Shown: positions 8,767 to 17,610 of the stretch, one piece after another
How positions within the stretch are numbered: the stretch's first letter is position 1
How the letters are laid out: each line of letters opens with the position of its first letter
Source of the DNA: Pseudoxanthomonas sp. z9
GTDB lineage: Bacteria > Pseudomonadota > Gammaproteobacteria > Xanthomonadales > Xanthomonadaceae
Assembly (NCBI RefSeq): GCF_006542425.1
Contig: NZ_VFID01000007.1
Span: forward strand, 791,943 to 855,942
Length of the DNA: 64,000 bases
Direction of reading: 5' to 3'
Translations under genes and position numbers: made by a program
The notes under the pieces: model-generated
Seen by the model: only the letters and a program-made list of their open reading frames with translations
What the model was told of the DNA's origin: nothing
Database searches by the model: none

Positions 8767-11541
8767 ATGCAACCACGCCGCCTTATTCTCGCATTGGGCC
8801 TGGCATTGACGCTAAGCCTCGGCATGGCGCCGGCTTCCTTCGCGGATACCGCGTTGCCCCGCGGCGTGGTCGCCGGCCCCAGCGTCGAAGGCATCAGCGA
8901 GTACCGGCTGGGCAACGGCCTGCGGATCCTGCTGTTCCCGGATGCGAGCAAGCCCACGGTGACGGTGAACCTGGTCTACGGCGTCGGTTCGGTCCACGAG
9001 AACTATGGCGAAACCGGCATGGCGCACCTGCTGGAACACCTGCTGTTCAAGGGCACGCCGACTCACGCCGACATCAGCGGCGAGATGAAGAAGCGCGGCA
9101 TCCAGTTCAACGCGACCACCGGACTGGATCGCACCAACTACTTCGCATCCTTTCCCGCCGATGACGCCACCCTCGACTGGGTGCTGGCGCTGGAAGCCGA
9201 TCGCATGGTGCATTCCAACGTTGCGCGCAAGGATCTGGACAGTGAGATGACCGTGGTCCGCAACGAACTGGAAGCCGGCGAGAACAATCCCGGCGGCGTG
9301 CTGTTCCAGCGCATCCGCTCGACCGCGTTCCTGTGGCACAACTACGGCAACAGCACGATCGGCGCGCGTTCGGACGTCGAAGGCGTGCCGATTGAACGCC
9401 TGCAGGGCTTCTATCGCACCTGGTACCAGCCGGACAACGCCACCCTGATCATCGCCGGCCGCATCGATCCGGCGGCGACGCTGGCCCGGGTCGCCACCCA
9501 TTTCGGTCCGCTCAAGAAACCCGCCCGCGCGCTACCCGCCTTCCATACCGCCGAGCCCGCGCAGGACGGTGAACGCCAGGTCGACGTGCGCCGGGCCGGC
9601 GACGTGCGCATCGTCGCCGCGGCTTATCACATTCCCGCCGCAGGCCACCCGGACAGCCCGGCGTTGAGCGTGCTGGGCAACGTGCTGGGACATACACCGG
9701 GCGGCCGCCTGCACAAGACACTGGTGCAGCCGCACATCGCCGCCGGCAGCGGCGCCGGCAGCGAATCGCTGCGCGATCCGGGCCTGTTCACCGCGCTGGC
9801 GGTGCTGCCGAAGGACGGTGACGCGGCCAAGGCCGAGCAGGAACTGCTGGCCCAGGTCGAGGGCGTGGCCCGCAAGCCGGTGACCGAGGCGGAAGTCGAG
9901 GAAGCCAAGCAGCGCATCGCCAACGCCTATGAACTTTATTTCACCGACGTCAACGCGGTCGGCATGGGGCTGTCGGAATTCCTGGCCGCCGGCGACTGGC
10001 GGCTGCTGTTCATCACCCGCGACGCGATTGCCAAGGTCACCGCCGCCGACGTCAACCGGGTGGCCGCCGAGTACCTGAAGACCAGCAACCGCACGCTCGG
10101 CCGCTTCATTCCCACCGACCCGCCGGATCGCGTCACCATCACCCCGCGTCCGGAGATCGCCAAGCTGGTGGACGGCTACGTCGGACGCGCCGCCGTATCG
10201 GCCGGCGAACAGTTCGATCCCACGCCACGGAACCTGGAAGCGCGCACCCAGCGCTTCACCCTCGGCAACGGCCTGCGGGTGGCGCTGCTGCCGCGCAAGA
10301 CCCGCGGCGAGACGGTGGTGGTGGACGCCAACTTCCGGTTCGGCGACGTCGCTTCGCTGACCGGCCGGCAGGACGCCTCCGGCTTGGCCGGCGCCATGCT
10401 CATGCGCGGCAGCACCACGCTGAGCCGGGAACAGATCGACCAGCGCTTCGAAGCCCTGAAGACCCAGGCCAGCGTCAGTGGCGGCCTGCAGGGCGCCGGG
10501 ATTTCCCTGCTGAGCCGGCGCGCGCAATTGGCCGACGCGCTGGCACTGGCGGCGGACATCCTGCGCCATCCGGCTTTCCCGGAAAGCGAATTCGAACAAC
10601 TGCGCCTGCAGGCCCTCACCGGTATGGAGGCCTCGCGCAAGGAACCCGGCGCGGTCGCCGGCCAGGCGCTGGCGCATCATTTCGATCCCTGGCCGAAAGG
10701 CCATCCGCTGCACATCGATACCCTGGACGAGGCGATCGCCGCGGTGAAGGCGCTCAAGCGCGAGGATCTGGCGGCGTTCCATCGCGACTTCTACGGCACC
10801 GCCGAGGGTGAAATCGCCGTGGTCGGCGACTTCGATCCGGTGGCGGTGCGCGCGCAACTGGAATCCCTGTTCGCGAGCTGGAACTCACCGCATCCGTACG
10901 CGCCGATCAACACCCGCTACACCCCGGTCGCCGCGACCCACCAACGCCTGTCCACGCCGGACAAACCCAACGCGGTCTTGCTCGCACGCAGCAACCTGTC
11001 GCTCAAGGTCACCGATCCCGACTATCCGGCGATGCTGATCGCCAACCGCATCTTCGGCGGCGGCGCGCTCAAATCGCGCCTCGGGGACCGCATCCGCCAG
11101 AAGGAAGGCCTGAGCTACGGCGTATCCAGTGCGGTACGCGCCGATGACAGCCGCGAAGGCACCGACGACAACGGCAGCTTCAACATCCAAGCCATCGCCG
11201 CGCCGGAAAACATGGCCAGGGTGGAAGCCGCCATCCGCGAGGAACTGGCGCGGCTGGTCCACGACGGCATCACCGAAGAGGAACTGCGCGATGCCGTCTC
11301 CGGCACGCTGACCGAGCGGCGCCAGGGTCGTGCCGAAGACGGTGCCGTCGCCGGCATGCTGTCCGATCAGGCGTACTACGGCCGCACCATGCAGTTCACC
11401 GCCGACCTGGACGCCGCCTACGGCGCGCTGACCCGGGAACAGGTCAATGCCGCCATCCGCAAGCACTTCAAGCCGGAGACGCTGAGCGTGTACCTAGCCG
11501 GCGACTTCGCAAAGGCGACCGCGACACAATCCGTCCAGTAG
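8767..11541 (+). CDS. M16 family zinc metalloprotease (924 aa, two-domain)
   Basis: A periplasmic insulinase-like protease with a signal peptide (1-26, ending ASFA). The N-terminal M16 domain carries the inverted zinc motif HLLEH (H87-H91, E90) and a downstream ligand region (VVRNELEAGENNP). The C-terminal M16 domain (about 480-924) lacks HxxEH and keeps the structural R/Y-type segment (RIRQKEGLSYGVSS) typical of the inactive partner. This four-subdomain single chain is pitrilysin-like. The RBS GGGAG lies 6 nt before the ATG. A second M16 protein of the same architecture lies at 26143-29022. Substrate unknown. Confidence 0.9.
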   Translation: MQPRRLILALGLALTLSLGMAPASFADTALPRGVVAGPSVEGISEYRLGNGLRILLFPDASKPTVTVNLVYGVGSVHENYGETGMAHLLEHLLFKGTPTHADISGEMKKRGIQFNATTGLDRTNYFASFPADDATLDWVLALEADRMVHSNVARKDLDSEMTVVRNELEAGENNPGGVLFQRIRSTAFLWHNYGNSTIGARSDVEGVPIERLQGFYRTWYQPDNATLIIAGRIDPAATLARVATHFGPLKKPARALPAFHTAEPAQDGERQVDVRRAGDVRIVAAAYHIPAAGHPDSPALSVLGNVLGHTPGGRLHKTLVQPHIAAGSGAGSESLRDPGLFTALAVLPKDGDAAKAEQELLAQVEGVARKPVTEAEVEEAKQRIANAYELYFTDVNAVGMGLSEFLAAGDWRLLFITRDAIAKVTAADVNRVAAEYLKTSNRTLGRFIPTDPPDRVTITPRPEIAKLVDGYVGRAAVSAGEQFDPTPRNLEARTQRFTLGNGLRVALLPRKTRGETVVVDANFRFGDVASLTGRQDASGLAGAMLMRGSTTLSREQIDQRFEALKTQASVSGGLQGAGISLLSRRAQLADALALAADILRHPAFPESEFEQLRLQALTGMEASRKEPGAVAGQALAHHFDPWPKGHPLHIDTLDEAIAAVKALKREDLAAFHRDFYGTAEGEIAVVGDFDPVAVRAQLESLFASWNSPHPYAPINTRYTPVAATHQRLSTPDKPNAVLLARSNLSLKVTDPDYPAMLIANRIFGGGALKSRLGDRIRQKEGLSYGVSSAVRADDSREGTDDNGSFNIQAIAAPENMARVEAAIREELARLVHDGITEEELRDAVSGTLTERRQGRAEDGAVAGMLSDQAYYGRTMQFTADLDAAYGALTREQVNAAIRKHFKPETLSVYLAGDFAKATATQSVQ

Positions 11542-11561
11542 GACCGGAAGGCGGGACGGAC

Positions 11562-11580
11562 GGGACCCCGCCGGGGTCCC
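11562..11580 (+). terminator. Hairpin after the M16 protease gene
   Basis: An 8-bp perfect stem (GGGACCCC 11562-11569, GGGGTCCC 11573-11580) with a 3-nt loop lies 20 bp after the stop. It has no T-run, so intrinsic termination is uncertain. It separates the protease gene from the two-component operon. Confidence 0.4.
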
Positions 11581-11605
11581 TCCCCACCCGTTCTGCCGTG
11601 GGCGG

Positions 11606-11622
11606 ATTAAGACGGCTTTAAA
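11606..11622 (+). promoter_or_regulatory. PmrA/QseB-box-like direct repeat before the response regulator
   Basis: The hexamers ATTAAG (11606-11611) and TTTAAA (11617-11622) are separated by 5 bp, an 11-bp helical period on the same face. This is the architecture of PmrA/BasR and QseB boxes (YTTAAK-N5-YTTAAK). It lies 45 bp before the GTG of the regulator and so suggests autoregulation. The same arrangement recurs at 15420-15436. Confidence 0.6.
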
Positions 11623-11667
11623 GCGCGCGGTTTACCATCGGTTCCCCTGTTTTTCCGGAACCTCGCC

Positions 11668-12333
11668 GTGACCCCGATCCTGCTGGTGGAAGACGACCGC
11701 ATGCTCGGCGATGCCGTGGCCGCGGCCCTGCGCCAGGACGGCTGGGAGGTGGCCCGCGCCGAGGATGCCGGCGCCGCCAAGACCGCGCTGATCGACCACG
11801 CCTTCGCCGCGGTCCTGCTGGACCTGGGCCTGCCGCGCGGATCCGGCCTGGATGTCCTGAACGCGTTGCGCCAGCGCTACGACACCACCCCGGTGCTCAT
11901 CGTCACCGCCCGCGACCAGCTCAGCGATCGCGTGCGCGGCCTGGACGCCGGCGCCGACGACTACATCGTCAAGCCATTCCAGACCGACGAGCTGTGCGCG
12001 CGCCTGCGCGCGGTGGTGCGGCGCAGCCAGGGCCGGGTGGCGCCGGTGCTGTCCTACCGCGACGTGGTCCTGGATCCGGCGGCCCGCGCGGTCACCCGCG
12101 GCGGCCAGGCGGTGAAACTGGGCGTGCACGAGTACCGCACGCTGATGGCGCTGATGGAACGCCAGGGCCGGGTGGTCGCGCGCGACGCGCTGGAGTCGCT
12201 GGTCTATGGCGGCGACGGCACCATCGAGAGCAACACCATCGCCGTCTACATCCACCAGTTGCGACGCAAGCTCGGCGACGACTTCATCACCACGGTGCAC
12301 GGATTCGGCTACCGCGTCGGCGAGGTGGAGTGA
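11668..12333 (+). CDS. OmpR/PhoB-family response regulator (QseB/PmrA subgroup)
   Basis: A 221-residue DNA-binding response regulator. The receiver domain (1-118) has the acidic pair VEDD (E8-D10), phospho-acceptor D52 in LLDLGLPRGSG, T-loop VTARD and K in VKPF. The winged-helix domain (about 128-221) ends IHQLRRKLGDDFITTVHGFGYRVGE, the QseB/PmrA/BasR type. It starts with GTG, with no strong SD. Its stop is 2 nt before the histidine kinase ATG, forming a classical two-gene operon. A PmrA-box-like site lies just upstream. Confidence 0.92.
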   Translation: MTPILLVEDDRMLGDAVAAALRQDGWEVARAEDAGAAKTALIDHAFAAVLLDLGLPRGSGLDVLNALRQRYDTTPVLIVTARDQLSDRVRGLDAGADDYIVKPFQTDELCARLRAVVRRSQGRVAPVLSYRDVVLDPAARAVTRGGQAVKLGVHEYRTLMALMERQGRVVARDALESLVYGGDGTIESNTIAVYIHQLRRKLGDDFITTVHGFGYRVGEVE

Positions 12334-12335
12334 GG

Positions 12336-13715
12336 ATGAGGCGCCACCATTCGCTCAAGGGCAAGCTGCTGGCCACGCTGATGGGCGTCAGCCTGATCGG
12401 CTGGCTGATCTGGCTGGGTTGCCAGTACGTGCAGGTCTCGCGGCAGCAGAACGGGCACTGGGACCAGTCGCTGCGCGAGGTCGGCCAGCAGATCCTGATG
12501 TCGATGCCGAGCGACGTCGATACCGTCGGTGGCCGTTCGCGCCTGCAACTGCCGGCGGATCTGCCCGCCCAGCCCAACTACAAGTTCGACAAGATCCGCT
12601 TCCAGGTCTGGAGCCTGCAGCGTCGCGAGAGCATCGTGTCGTCCAACGGCGCGCCGAAGACCCCGCTGCAGCCCAGTTTCCGGACCGGACTGGCCAACAC
12701 CCGCACCGCCGGCGACGACTGGCGCGTCTACGCGGTCACCGACGCCAGCGGTCGCGTGCAGGTGCAGGTCGGCATGTCGCGCAAGCAATTGCGGGCCGAG
12801 GTGGCCTGGTGGGTGAAGATCACCCTGCTGTCGGCGGTGGCGCTGATGGTGGGGCTGGCGCTGGCAATCTGGGCGGCGATCGGCTGGAGCCTGCGCCCGG
12901 TGAATCGCCTGCGCAATCTGATGTCGCAGCGTGATGCGCTGGATTTGGCTCCGCTGCCCACCGCCGGCATCCCGCGCGAGATCCAGCCGCTGGTGCAATC
13001 CTTCAATGGCCTGCTGTCCCGGCTGGCCGACGCGATGCACGGCGAGCGCCAATTCCTGGCCGACGCCGCGCATGAACTGCGCACGCCGCTGGCGGCGTTG
13101 CAGACCCAGACCCAGGTCGCGCTGCGCGCCGGCAGCGAGGCCGACGCCCGGCAGGCGCTGGGCCAGCTCGCCCACGGCATCGAACGCACGTCGCGGCTGG
13201 CGCAGCAGCTGCTCGACTCGGCCCGCCTCGACGCCTCGCAGCGTCGCCATGACCACGCGACGGTCGAACTCGCCGACGTGGTGACGATGGTGGTGCGCGA
13301 GTTCGAGATCATGGCTTCGCGCCGGCAGCAGACCATCGTGCTCAACACCGCGGTCGCGCCGGTGTCCGGCGATCTCGACGATCTGGGCGTGCTGGTGCGC
13401 AACCTGATCGACAACGCCATCCGCTACAGCGGCGAAGGCGGCCGGGTGGTGGTGGCCTGTGGCCGCGGCGCGGATGGCGCGGGCGTGGAGTTGACCGTCA
13501 CCGACAACGGCCCCGGCGTCCCGCGGGAAGAACGCGCGCAGATCTTCGATCGGTTCTTCCGCGGCAGCAACGGCAATGGCGAACGCGGCAGCGGCATCGG
13601 CCTGTCTCTGGTCCGGCGCATCGCCCAGTCTTATGGCGCGGAAGTCACCCTGGATGACGGGCTGGATGGACGCGGCCTGTCGATTCGCGTGCGGTTCCCG
13701 GATCCGGAACGCTGA
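12336..13715 (+). CDS. Sensor histidine kinase partner of the upstream regulator
   Basis: A 459-residue membrane kinase with TM1 at about 10-32, a periplasmic sensor loop (about 33-157), TM2 at about 158-184, HAMP (185-235), HisKA with H246 in FLADAAHELRTPLAAL, and HATPase_c with N box (NLIDNAIRYSGEGG), G1 (DNGPGVP) and G2 (GSGIGLSLV). The arrangement and short periplasmic domain resemble QseC/PmrB. The sensor loop has no strong acidic cluster, so the signal is not predicted. The RBS (GAGTGAGG) overlaps the regulator's stop region, implying coupled translation. Confidence 0.92.
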   Translation: MRRHHSLKGKLLATLMGVSLIGWLIWLGCQYVQVSRQQNGHWDQSLREVGQQILMSMPSDVDTVGGRSRLQLPADLPAQPNYKFDKIRFQVWSLQRRESIVSSNGAPKTPLQPSFRTGLANTRTAGDDWRVYAVTDASGRVQVQVGMSRKQLRAEVAWWVKITLLSAVALMVGLALAIWAAIGWSLRPVNRLRNLMSQRDALDLAPLPTAGIPREIQPLVQSFNGLLSRLADAMHGERQFLADAAHELRTPLAALQTQTQVALRAGSEADARQALGQLAHGIERTSRLAQQLLDSARLDASQRRHDHATVELADVVTMVVREFEIMASRRQQTIVLNTAVAPVSGDLDDLGVLVRNLIDNAIRYSGEGGRVVVACGRGADGAGVELTVTDNGPGVPREERAQIFDRFFRGSNGNGERGSGIGLSLVRRIAQSYGAEVTLDDGLDGRGLSIRVRFPDPER

Positions 13716-13724
13716 CGCCCGCAC

Positions 13725-14837
13725 TCAACGCGGCAGGCGCCACCACGGCGTGAACGCCTGCGGCGCGTCCAGCGCAACCGCCTGCCCGATCATCGGCGTG
13801 CTCAGGGCCACGCCGCGCTCGGCGGCGATCGCGCTGACCGCTTCCATGGGCGCGTTCCAGTCGTGGAAGGCCAGATCGAAGGTGCCGTTGTGGATTGGCA
13901 TCATCCAGCGCCCACGCAGATCCAGGTGGGCCTGCACGCTCTGCTCCGGCAGCATGTGCACGCCTTCCCACAGCGGGTCATAGGCGCCGCATTCGAGCAG
14001 GGTCAGATCGAACGGCCCCAGCCGCTCACCGATTTCGCGAAAGCCGGGGAAGTAGCCCGTGTCGCCGCTGAAGAAGATTTTCTGGTGCGGGGTCTCGATG
14101 ACCCAGGATGACCACAGGGTGGGATTGCGCTGGAACGGCGCGCGTCCGGAGAAATGCTGTGCGGGGGTGGCGGTCAGGTGCAGGCCACCCACCCGCACCG
14201 ACTGCCACCAGTCCAGTTGGGTGATCCGATCCTTCGGCACGCCCCAGCGCGCCAGAAGATCGCCTACGCCCAGCGGGGTGATGAAGCGTTCGGCGCGCCC
14301 GGCAAGGGCCCGGATCGTCGCCTTGTCCAGGTGATCGTAGTGATCATGCGACAGGATGACGCCGGCGATGGGCGGAAGCTCGGACAGCGCGATCGCCGGC
14401 GCGTGGAAACGCTTGGGACCGGCCCATTGCACCGGCGAGGCACGCTCGGAGAACACCGGGTCGGTGATCCAGTAGCCGCCTTCAAGCTTCAGCAGGATGG
14501 TCGAATGGCCAATGCGATAGAGCGTGCCGTCCGCGGCCGCGTCCAGTTCCGCGCGGGTGATTTTCCGGACCGGCAGCGCGGCGGGCGGCACGGTACGCTC
14601 GGATTTTCCGAACATGAAACGCCACCACAAGCCGGGAATTTCCCGCGTGGCCGGCTGGCGGGGTTCGACCGGATTGCGGAATGCGCGCTCGCCATACTGC
14701 GGCGACTGCGGATAGGGAACGGTGCTGCAAGCGGACAGGGACATGTAGAGCATTCCGGCGATCAGGAACAGGAAGAAGGCGGCGACGCGCCGGCCGGGGC
14801 GCCGCCGGGGGGAGGAACGGCGGCGCCCGCGGCTCAT
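13725..14837 (-). CDS. MBL-fold hydrolase, membrane-anchored, NAPE-PLD/UlaG-like
   Basis: A 370-residue protein with a basic N-terminus, a hydrophobic segment (19-36) ending in a possible lipobox LSAC (Cys37), then a metallo-beta-lactamase domain. The zinc motif HxHxDH is SHDHYDHLDK, and further ligands lie in TPAQHFSGR, FFSGDTGYF and MPIHNGTF. The order and the FGKSERTVPP/WITDPVFSERASP segments match the NAPE-PLD/ComA-like Lactamase_B_2 group, which includes phospholipase D-type enzymes. Envelope location and lipid substrate are inference. It overlaps the stop of the upstream GNAT gene by ATGA. Confidence 0.82.
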   Translation of the reverse strand: MSRGRRRSSPRRRPGRRVAAFFLFLIAGMLYMSLSACSTVPYPQSPQYGERAFRNPVEPRQPATREIPGLWWRFMFGKSERTVPPAALPVRKITRAELDAAADGTLYRIGHSTILLKLEGGYWITDPVFSERASPVQWAGPKRFHAPAIALSELPPIAGVILSHDHYDHLDKATIRALAGRAERFITPLGVGDLLARWGVPKDRITQLDWWQSVRVGGLHLTATPAQHFSGRAPFQRNPTLWSSWVIETPHQKIFFSGDTGYFPGFREIGERLGPFDLTLLECGAYDPLWEGVHMLPEQSVQAHLDLRGRWMMPIHNGTFDLAFHDWNAPMEAVSAIAAERGVALSTPMIGQAVALDAPQAFTPWWRLPR

Positions 14838-15364
14838 GATGCGGTCGGGATGGACAGGCGGAGCGTGCCGCTGCGGCCATCGCCAATGCTGGCACCGCTG
14901 ATCTGCAGCGGCGGCAGGTACGTGCCCTGCTGCCACTGCACCGCGAAACATCCCAGTTGCGACGCCGTCTCGCTTGCCGACGCGAGCAGGCGCGTTTCCA
15001 CGTCGCGGCCGCGATGCGCCGGATCCACGTACAGCGATTCCAGTCGCAGGTAATAGCCGCGTTCCAGCAGCGAGAAACCGACGGTGGCGGCGGCATAGCC
15101 GACCGCGGCCTCACCGTCGCGCGCGACCCAGGCCCAGGCACGCAGCGGTGGATCGAACAGGGCTTCCATCAATTCGAGCAGGCCCGCCGATGCCTCCCGG
15201 CCTTCCGTCGCCGGATACCGGCCCTGGTCGTGCTGTAGATCGCACAACGCCATCAGGACCTCGATATCGCGGCGGGAAACCCGGGTGACGGCGTACCCGG
15301 CCATGGCGGGAAAGGTGGGTGGCGATACGCGACTGCGTGGCACGAGAGCGGGGAACAGGTTCAC
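14834..15364 (-). CDS. GNAT-like N-acetyltransferase
   Basis: A 176-residue protein whose central region has the GNAT fold order: an N-terminal helix segment, EAAVGYAAATVGFSLLERGYYLRLESLYVDPAHRG (strands 4-5 with the acetyl-CoA motif A entry), then RDVETRLLASA in place of the usual RGxGxG loop, so the pyrophosphate loop is degenerate. I chose the GTG start at 15364 because GGAGGA lies 7 nt upstream, which beats longer ATG options lacking an SD. The first gene of a two-gene operon with the MBL-fold lipoprotein. A PmrA-box-like repeat lies 55 bp upstream. Acceptor substrate unknown. Confidence 0.65.
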   Translation of the reverse strand: MNLFPALVPRSRVSPPTFPAMAGYAVTRVSRRDIEVLMALCDLQHDQGRYPATEGREASAGLLELMEALFDPPLRAWAWVARDGEAAVGYAAATVGFSLLERGYYLRLESLYVDPAHRGRDVETRLLASASETASQLGCFAVQWQQGTYLPPLQISGASIGDGRSGTLRLSIPTAS

Positions 15365-15419
15365 GGGATTCCTCCGGGTGGGGGCTGCATTGCGTCGCGG
15401 CGCATCCTGCGCCGGCGGC

Positions 15420-15436
15420 ATTAAAAGGGCTTTAAG
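15420..15436 (+). promoter_or_regulatory. Second PmrA/QseB-box-like direct repeat (GNAT / propeller intergenic)
   Basis: ATTAAA (15420-15425), 5-bp spacer, TTTAAG (15431-15436). Together with the site at 11606 it fits ATTAA(G/A)-A-N-GGC-TTTAA. In a GC-rich genome two near-identical AT-rich repeats with the same 11-bp phase, 3.8 kb apart and both intergenic, suggest one regulator. It lies between divergent genes and is in the same orientation relative to the + strand gene as the first site. Confidence 0.55.
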
Positions 15437-15550
15437 TCGCCGCCACCCCGTTGGTGCCGGCATGCCGGTGTTCATGAAACCCGCCAGCTGAACACGCATC
15501 CGGGGCGAATGCGCTTAGGATTCCGGCCTCCCCTTTTCCGGAACGCCTCC

Positions 15551-16711
15551 ATGCCTGGTCGTGTCGCACCTGCCGCAGGGTGCCTGCTGGCCTGCCTGCT
15601 CGCCGTCGCGCCTGCGCATGCCCAGGTGCTCGGCATCGCCCTGGACGGCAAGGCGCGGATGAACAATGGCGAGGTGGAAATACTCGGGACGCCCGCACCG
15701 GATCGCGCGGCGTTCTACGACACCGCCAACGGACAACTGCGGCTGCTCGGCGAAGTCGAGGTGCCGATCAGTTTCCAAGGGCCGCCGTCCAGCATCGCGA
15801 TCAGCGCGGATCGCCGGCAGGCGCTGGTCACCGCTTTCACCCGCGCCGATCCCGGGCGCGCCGGCGCGTTCACCGCCAATCACGAGATGGCGGTAATCGA
15901 TCTGGCTTCAACGCCGATGCGCGTCACGCAGACACTTACCCTGGCGGCGGCGCCCTCGTCGGTGAGCCTGCATCCGGATGGCCGCCACGCCTGGGTACCG
16001 CATACCGGCGCCGACAGTGTCAGCGTGCTGGAAAAACGCGCCGAGCGCTGGGAAGTCGTCGAGGTGGCCCGCTTCGAAGCAGGCAGCGCGCCGATCGCAA
16101 CAGCGTTCAGCGCCGATGGTACGCATGCACTGGTGAGCTTGCCGGGCAGTCAGCGAATCGCCTGGCTCGTGGTGGAGCAGGGCCGACCGGTCCTGCCCTT
16201 CCGCCACGAGATGAGCGCCGGCGTCGGCCCCACCGCGCTGTCGTTCTGCGGCGACACCGGACTGGCGGTGGTCGCGAATTACGGCAAGGTGACCGGCGAC
16301 GTCGATACCGTCAGCCTGATAGACACCCGCGGCGCGCTGCCGCGGGTCATCGATACGGCCTCCGTCGGCATGTCGCCGGAAGGCGTGGCCTGCGCGCCCG
16401 ATGGTCGTCATGCGGCCGCGGCCCTGCAGAACATGAGCACGCTTCCGCGCTCGCATCCGCTGTATTCGCCGGACAGCCGGCTGGTGGTGCTGGCCATCGA
16501 ATCGGGCCGGCTGCGACGCGTGGCCGAAACCGGCTTCGGCGGCTGGGCGCAAGGGGTCGGATTCCTTGACGACTCGCGCACGGTGTTCGCCGAGAGCATG
16601 ATCGATCGGCGCGTGCATGTGTTCCGACTGGACGATGAAGCGCTGGTGGCGCAGCCGGGACTTTCCTTCAAGGCCGGCTCGCCCGCCGCCTACGGGTTGT
16701 CCGGGCGGTAG
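15551..16711 (+). CDS. Secreted YncE-like beta-propeller protein
   Basis: A 386-residue protein with a signal peptide (1-24, APAHAQ) and repeated propeller blades, for example SSIAISADRRQALVTAF, SSVSLHPDGRHAWVPHTG, ATAFSADGTHALVSLPG and EGVACAPDGRHAAAAL. The DGR/DG-xA pattern every 45-60 residues is typical of YncE/cytochrome cd1-like seven-bladed propellers, which bind partners or ligands and often lack enzymatic function. No haem-binding CXXCH is present. The ATG at 15551 is chosen for the signal peptide. A PmrA-like box lies 114 bp upstream. Confidence 0.75.
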   Translation: MPGRVAPAAGCLLACLLAVAPAHAQVLGIALDGKARMNNGEVEILGTPAPDRAAFYDTANGQLRLLGEVEVPISFQGPPSSIAISADRRQALVTAFTRADPGRAGAFTANHEMAVIDLASTPMRVTQTLTLAAAPSSVSLHPDGRHAWVPHTGADSVSVLEKRAERWEVVEVARFEAGSAPIATAFSADGTHALVSLPGSQRIAWLVVEQGRPVLPFRHEMSAGVGPTALSFCGDTGLAVVANYGKVTGDVDTVSLIDTRGALPRVIDTASVGMSPEGVACAPDGRHAAAALQNMSTLPRSHPLYSPDSRLVVLAIESGRLRRVAETGFGGWAQGVGFLDDSRTVFAESMIDRRVHVFRLDDEALVAQPGLSFKAGSPAAYGLSGR

Positions 16712-16733
16712 CGGGCGTCTTCCGCGCGATGGG

Positions 16734-17486
16734 CTACTCGCCCGCGGACTGTCGCACCAGCGACGCCAGGATGCGCAGATCCTCCTCGTCCAGCAGATCG
16801 GTCTCGGTGCCGCGGAAGCGGCGGTGGAAAGCGCGCACGGTGGCGGCGCGATCGTCCAGTGGATAGCCGATCAGGCGCAGCGCGTTCCAGGGATCGAATC
16901 CCGCCGGCGCCGGTGGCGCATCGGCGGCCGGCCAGAGACCGAAGCCGGCTTCGGCCAGCCGCTTCCACGGGAAGCGCGTGCCCGGATCCTGCTTGCGGGT
17001 GGGCGCGAAATCGGCATGCGCGACGATCTGGGTGCGCGGGATGTACAGCCGCTTGCACAGATCCTCCAGCAACACGATCAGACTGTCGATCTGCCCGGCG
17101 GGAAACTCGGAGTGCCCGTCGTTGTCCAGCTCGATGCCGATGGAAACGTTGTTGACGTCGGTGATCGTGCCCCAGCGGCCGCCCCCCGCGTGCCAGGCGC
17201 GCAGTTCGTCGGCGACCAGTTGGTAGCGTCGGCCGTCGCGGCCGATCAGGTAGTGCGCGCTCACCGGCCCGCCGGAATTTTCCGTCCGCAGGGTCTCCAG
17301 GCTTTCGGCCACCGAATTCTGCTCGGTGGCGTGGATGACGATCAGGATCGGCCTGCGCGCTTCATGATTCGGCGAGGGCGCCCAATGCGCGAGCGGGTTG
17401 TGTTCCTGTTTCGGTACGTGCGTGCAGGCGCCAAGCGCCAGGACCGTCATCGCCAGCAATACTTTCAGGAATACCGGTTTCCGCAT
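16734..17486 (-). CDS. amiD: AmiD-type N-acetylmuramoyl-L-alanine amidase lipoprotein
   Basis: A 250-residue lipoprotein (lipobox LGAC, Cys21) with an Amidase_2 (AmpD-like) domain at about 45-185. Zinc ligands are H52 in VIHATE and the pair in VAHADFAPTRKQDPG (His and Asp). The general base and Lys of the AmpD family are also present. A C-terminal peptidoglycan-binding-like helical tail follows (about 190-250), as in E. coli AmiD. It should cleave the MurNAc-L-Ala amide bond of murein fragments from the outer-membrane side of the periplasm. It is convergent with the propeller gene. Confidence 0.85.
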   Translation of the reverse strand: MRKPVFLKVLLAMTVLALGACTHVPKQEHNPLAHWAPSPNHEARRPILIVIHATEQNSVAESLETLRTENSGGPVSAHYLIGRDGRRYQLVADELRAWHAGGGRWGTITDVNNVSIGIELDNDGHSEFPAGQIDSLIVLLEDLCKRLYIPRTQIVAHADFAPTRKQDPGTRFPWKRLAEAGFGLWPAADAPPAPAGFDPWNALRLIGYPLDDRAATVRAFHRRFRGTETDLLDEEDLRILASLVRQSAGE

Positions 17487-17529
17487 CGGGTCATCACTCG
17501 CTGATTGCCAAGATCGTCATGGAGCAGTT

Positions 17530-17592
17530 GTAGGTGCGACGTGAGTCGCGAAAGCGCGGCGGGCATCCGGTCGCGACTTACGTCGCTCCTAC
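17530..17592. repeat. Second inverted pair of GTAG-type REP palindromes
   Basis: GTAGGTGCGACGTGAGTCGC begins at 17530, and its inverted partner ends at 17592 (22-nt arms, 20/22 identical, 19-bp spacer). Each arm also forms its own small hairpin (GCGAC-GTAA-GTCGC in the right unit). It differs in sequence from the pair at 7929, so two REP families are present. It lies between amiD and ubiB. No RAYT transposase is visible in the window. Confidence 0.75.
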
Positions 17593-17610
17593 AGGGGAGC
17601 CGGTTTCCGG

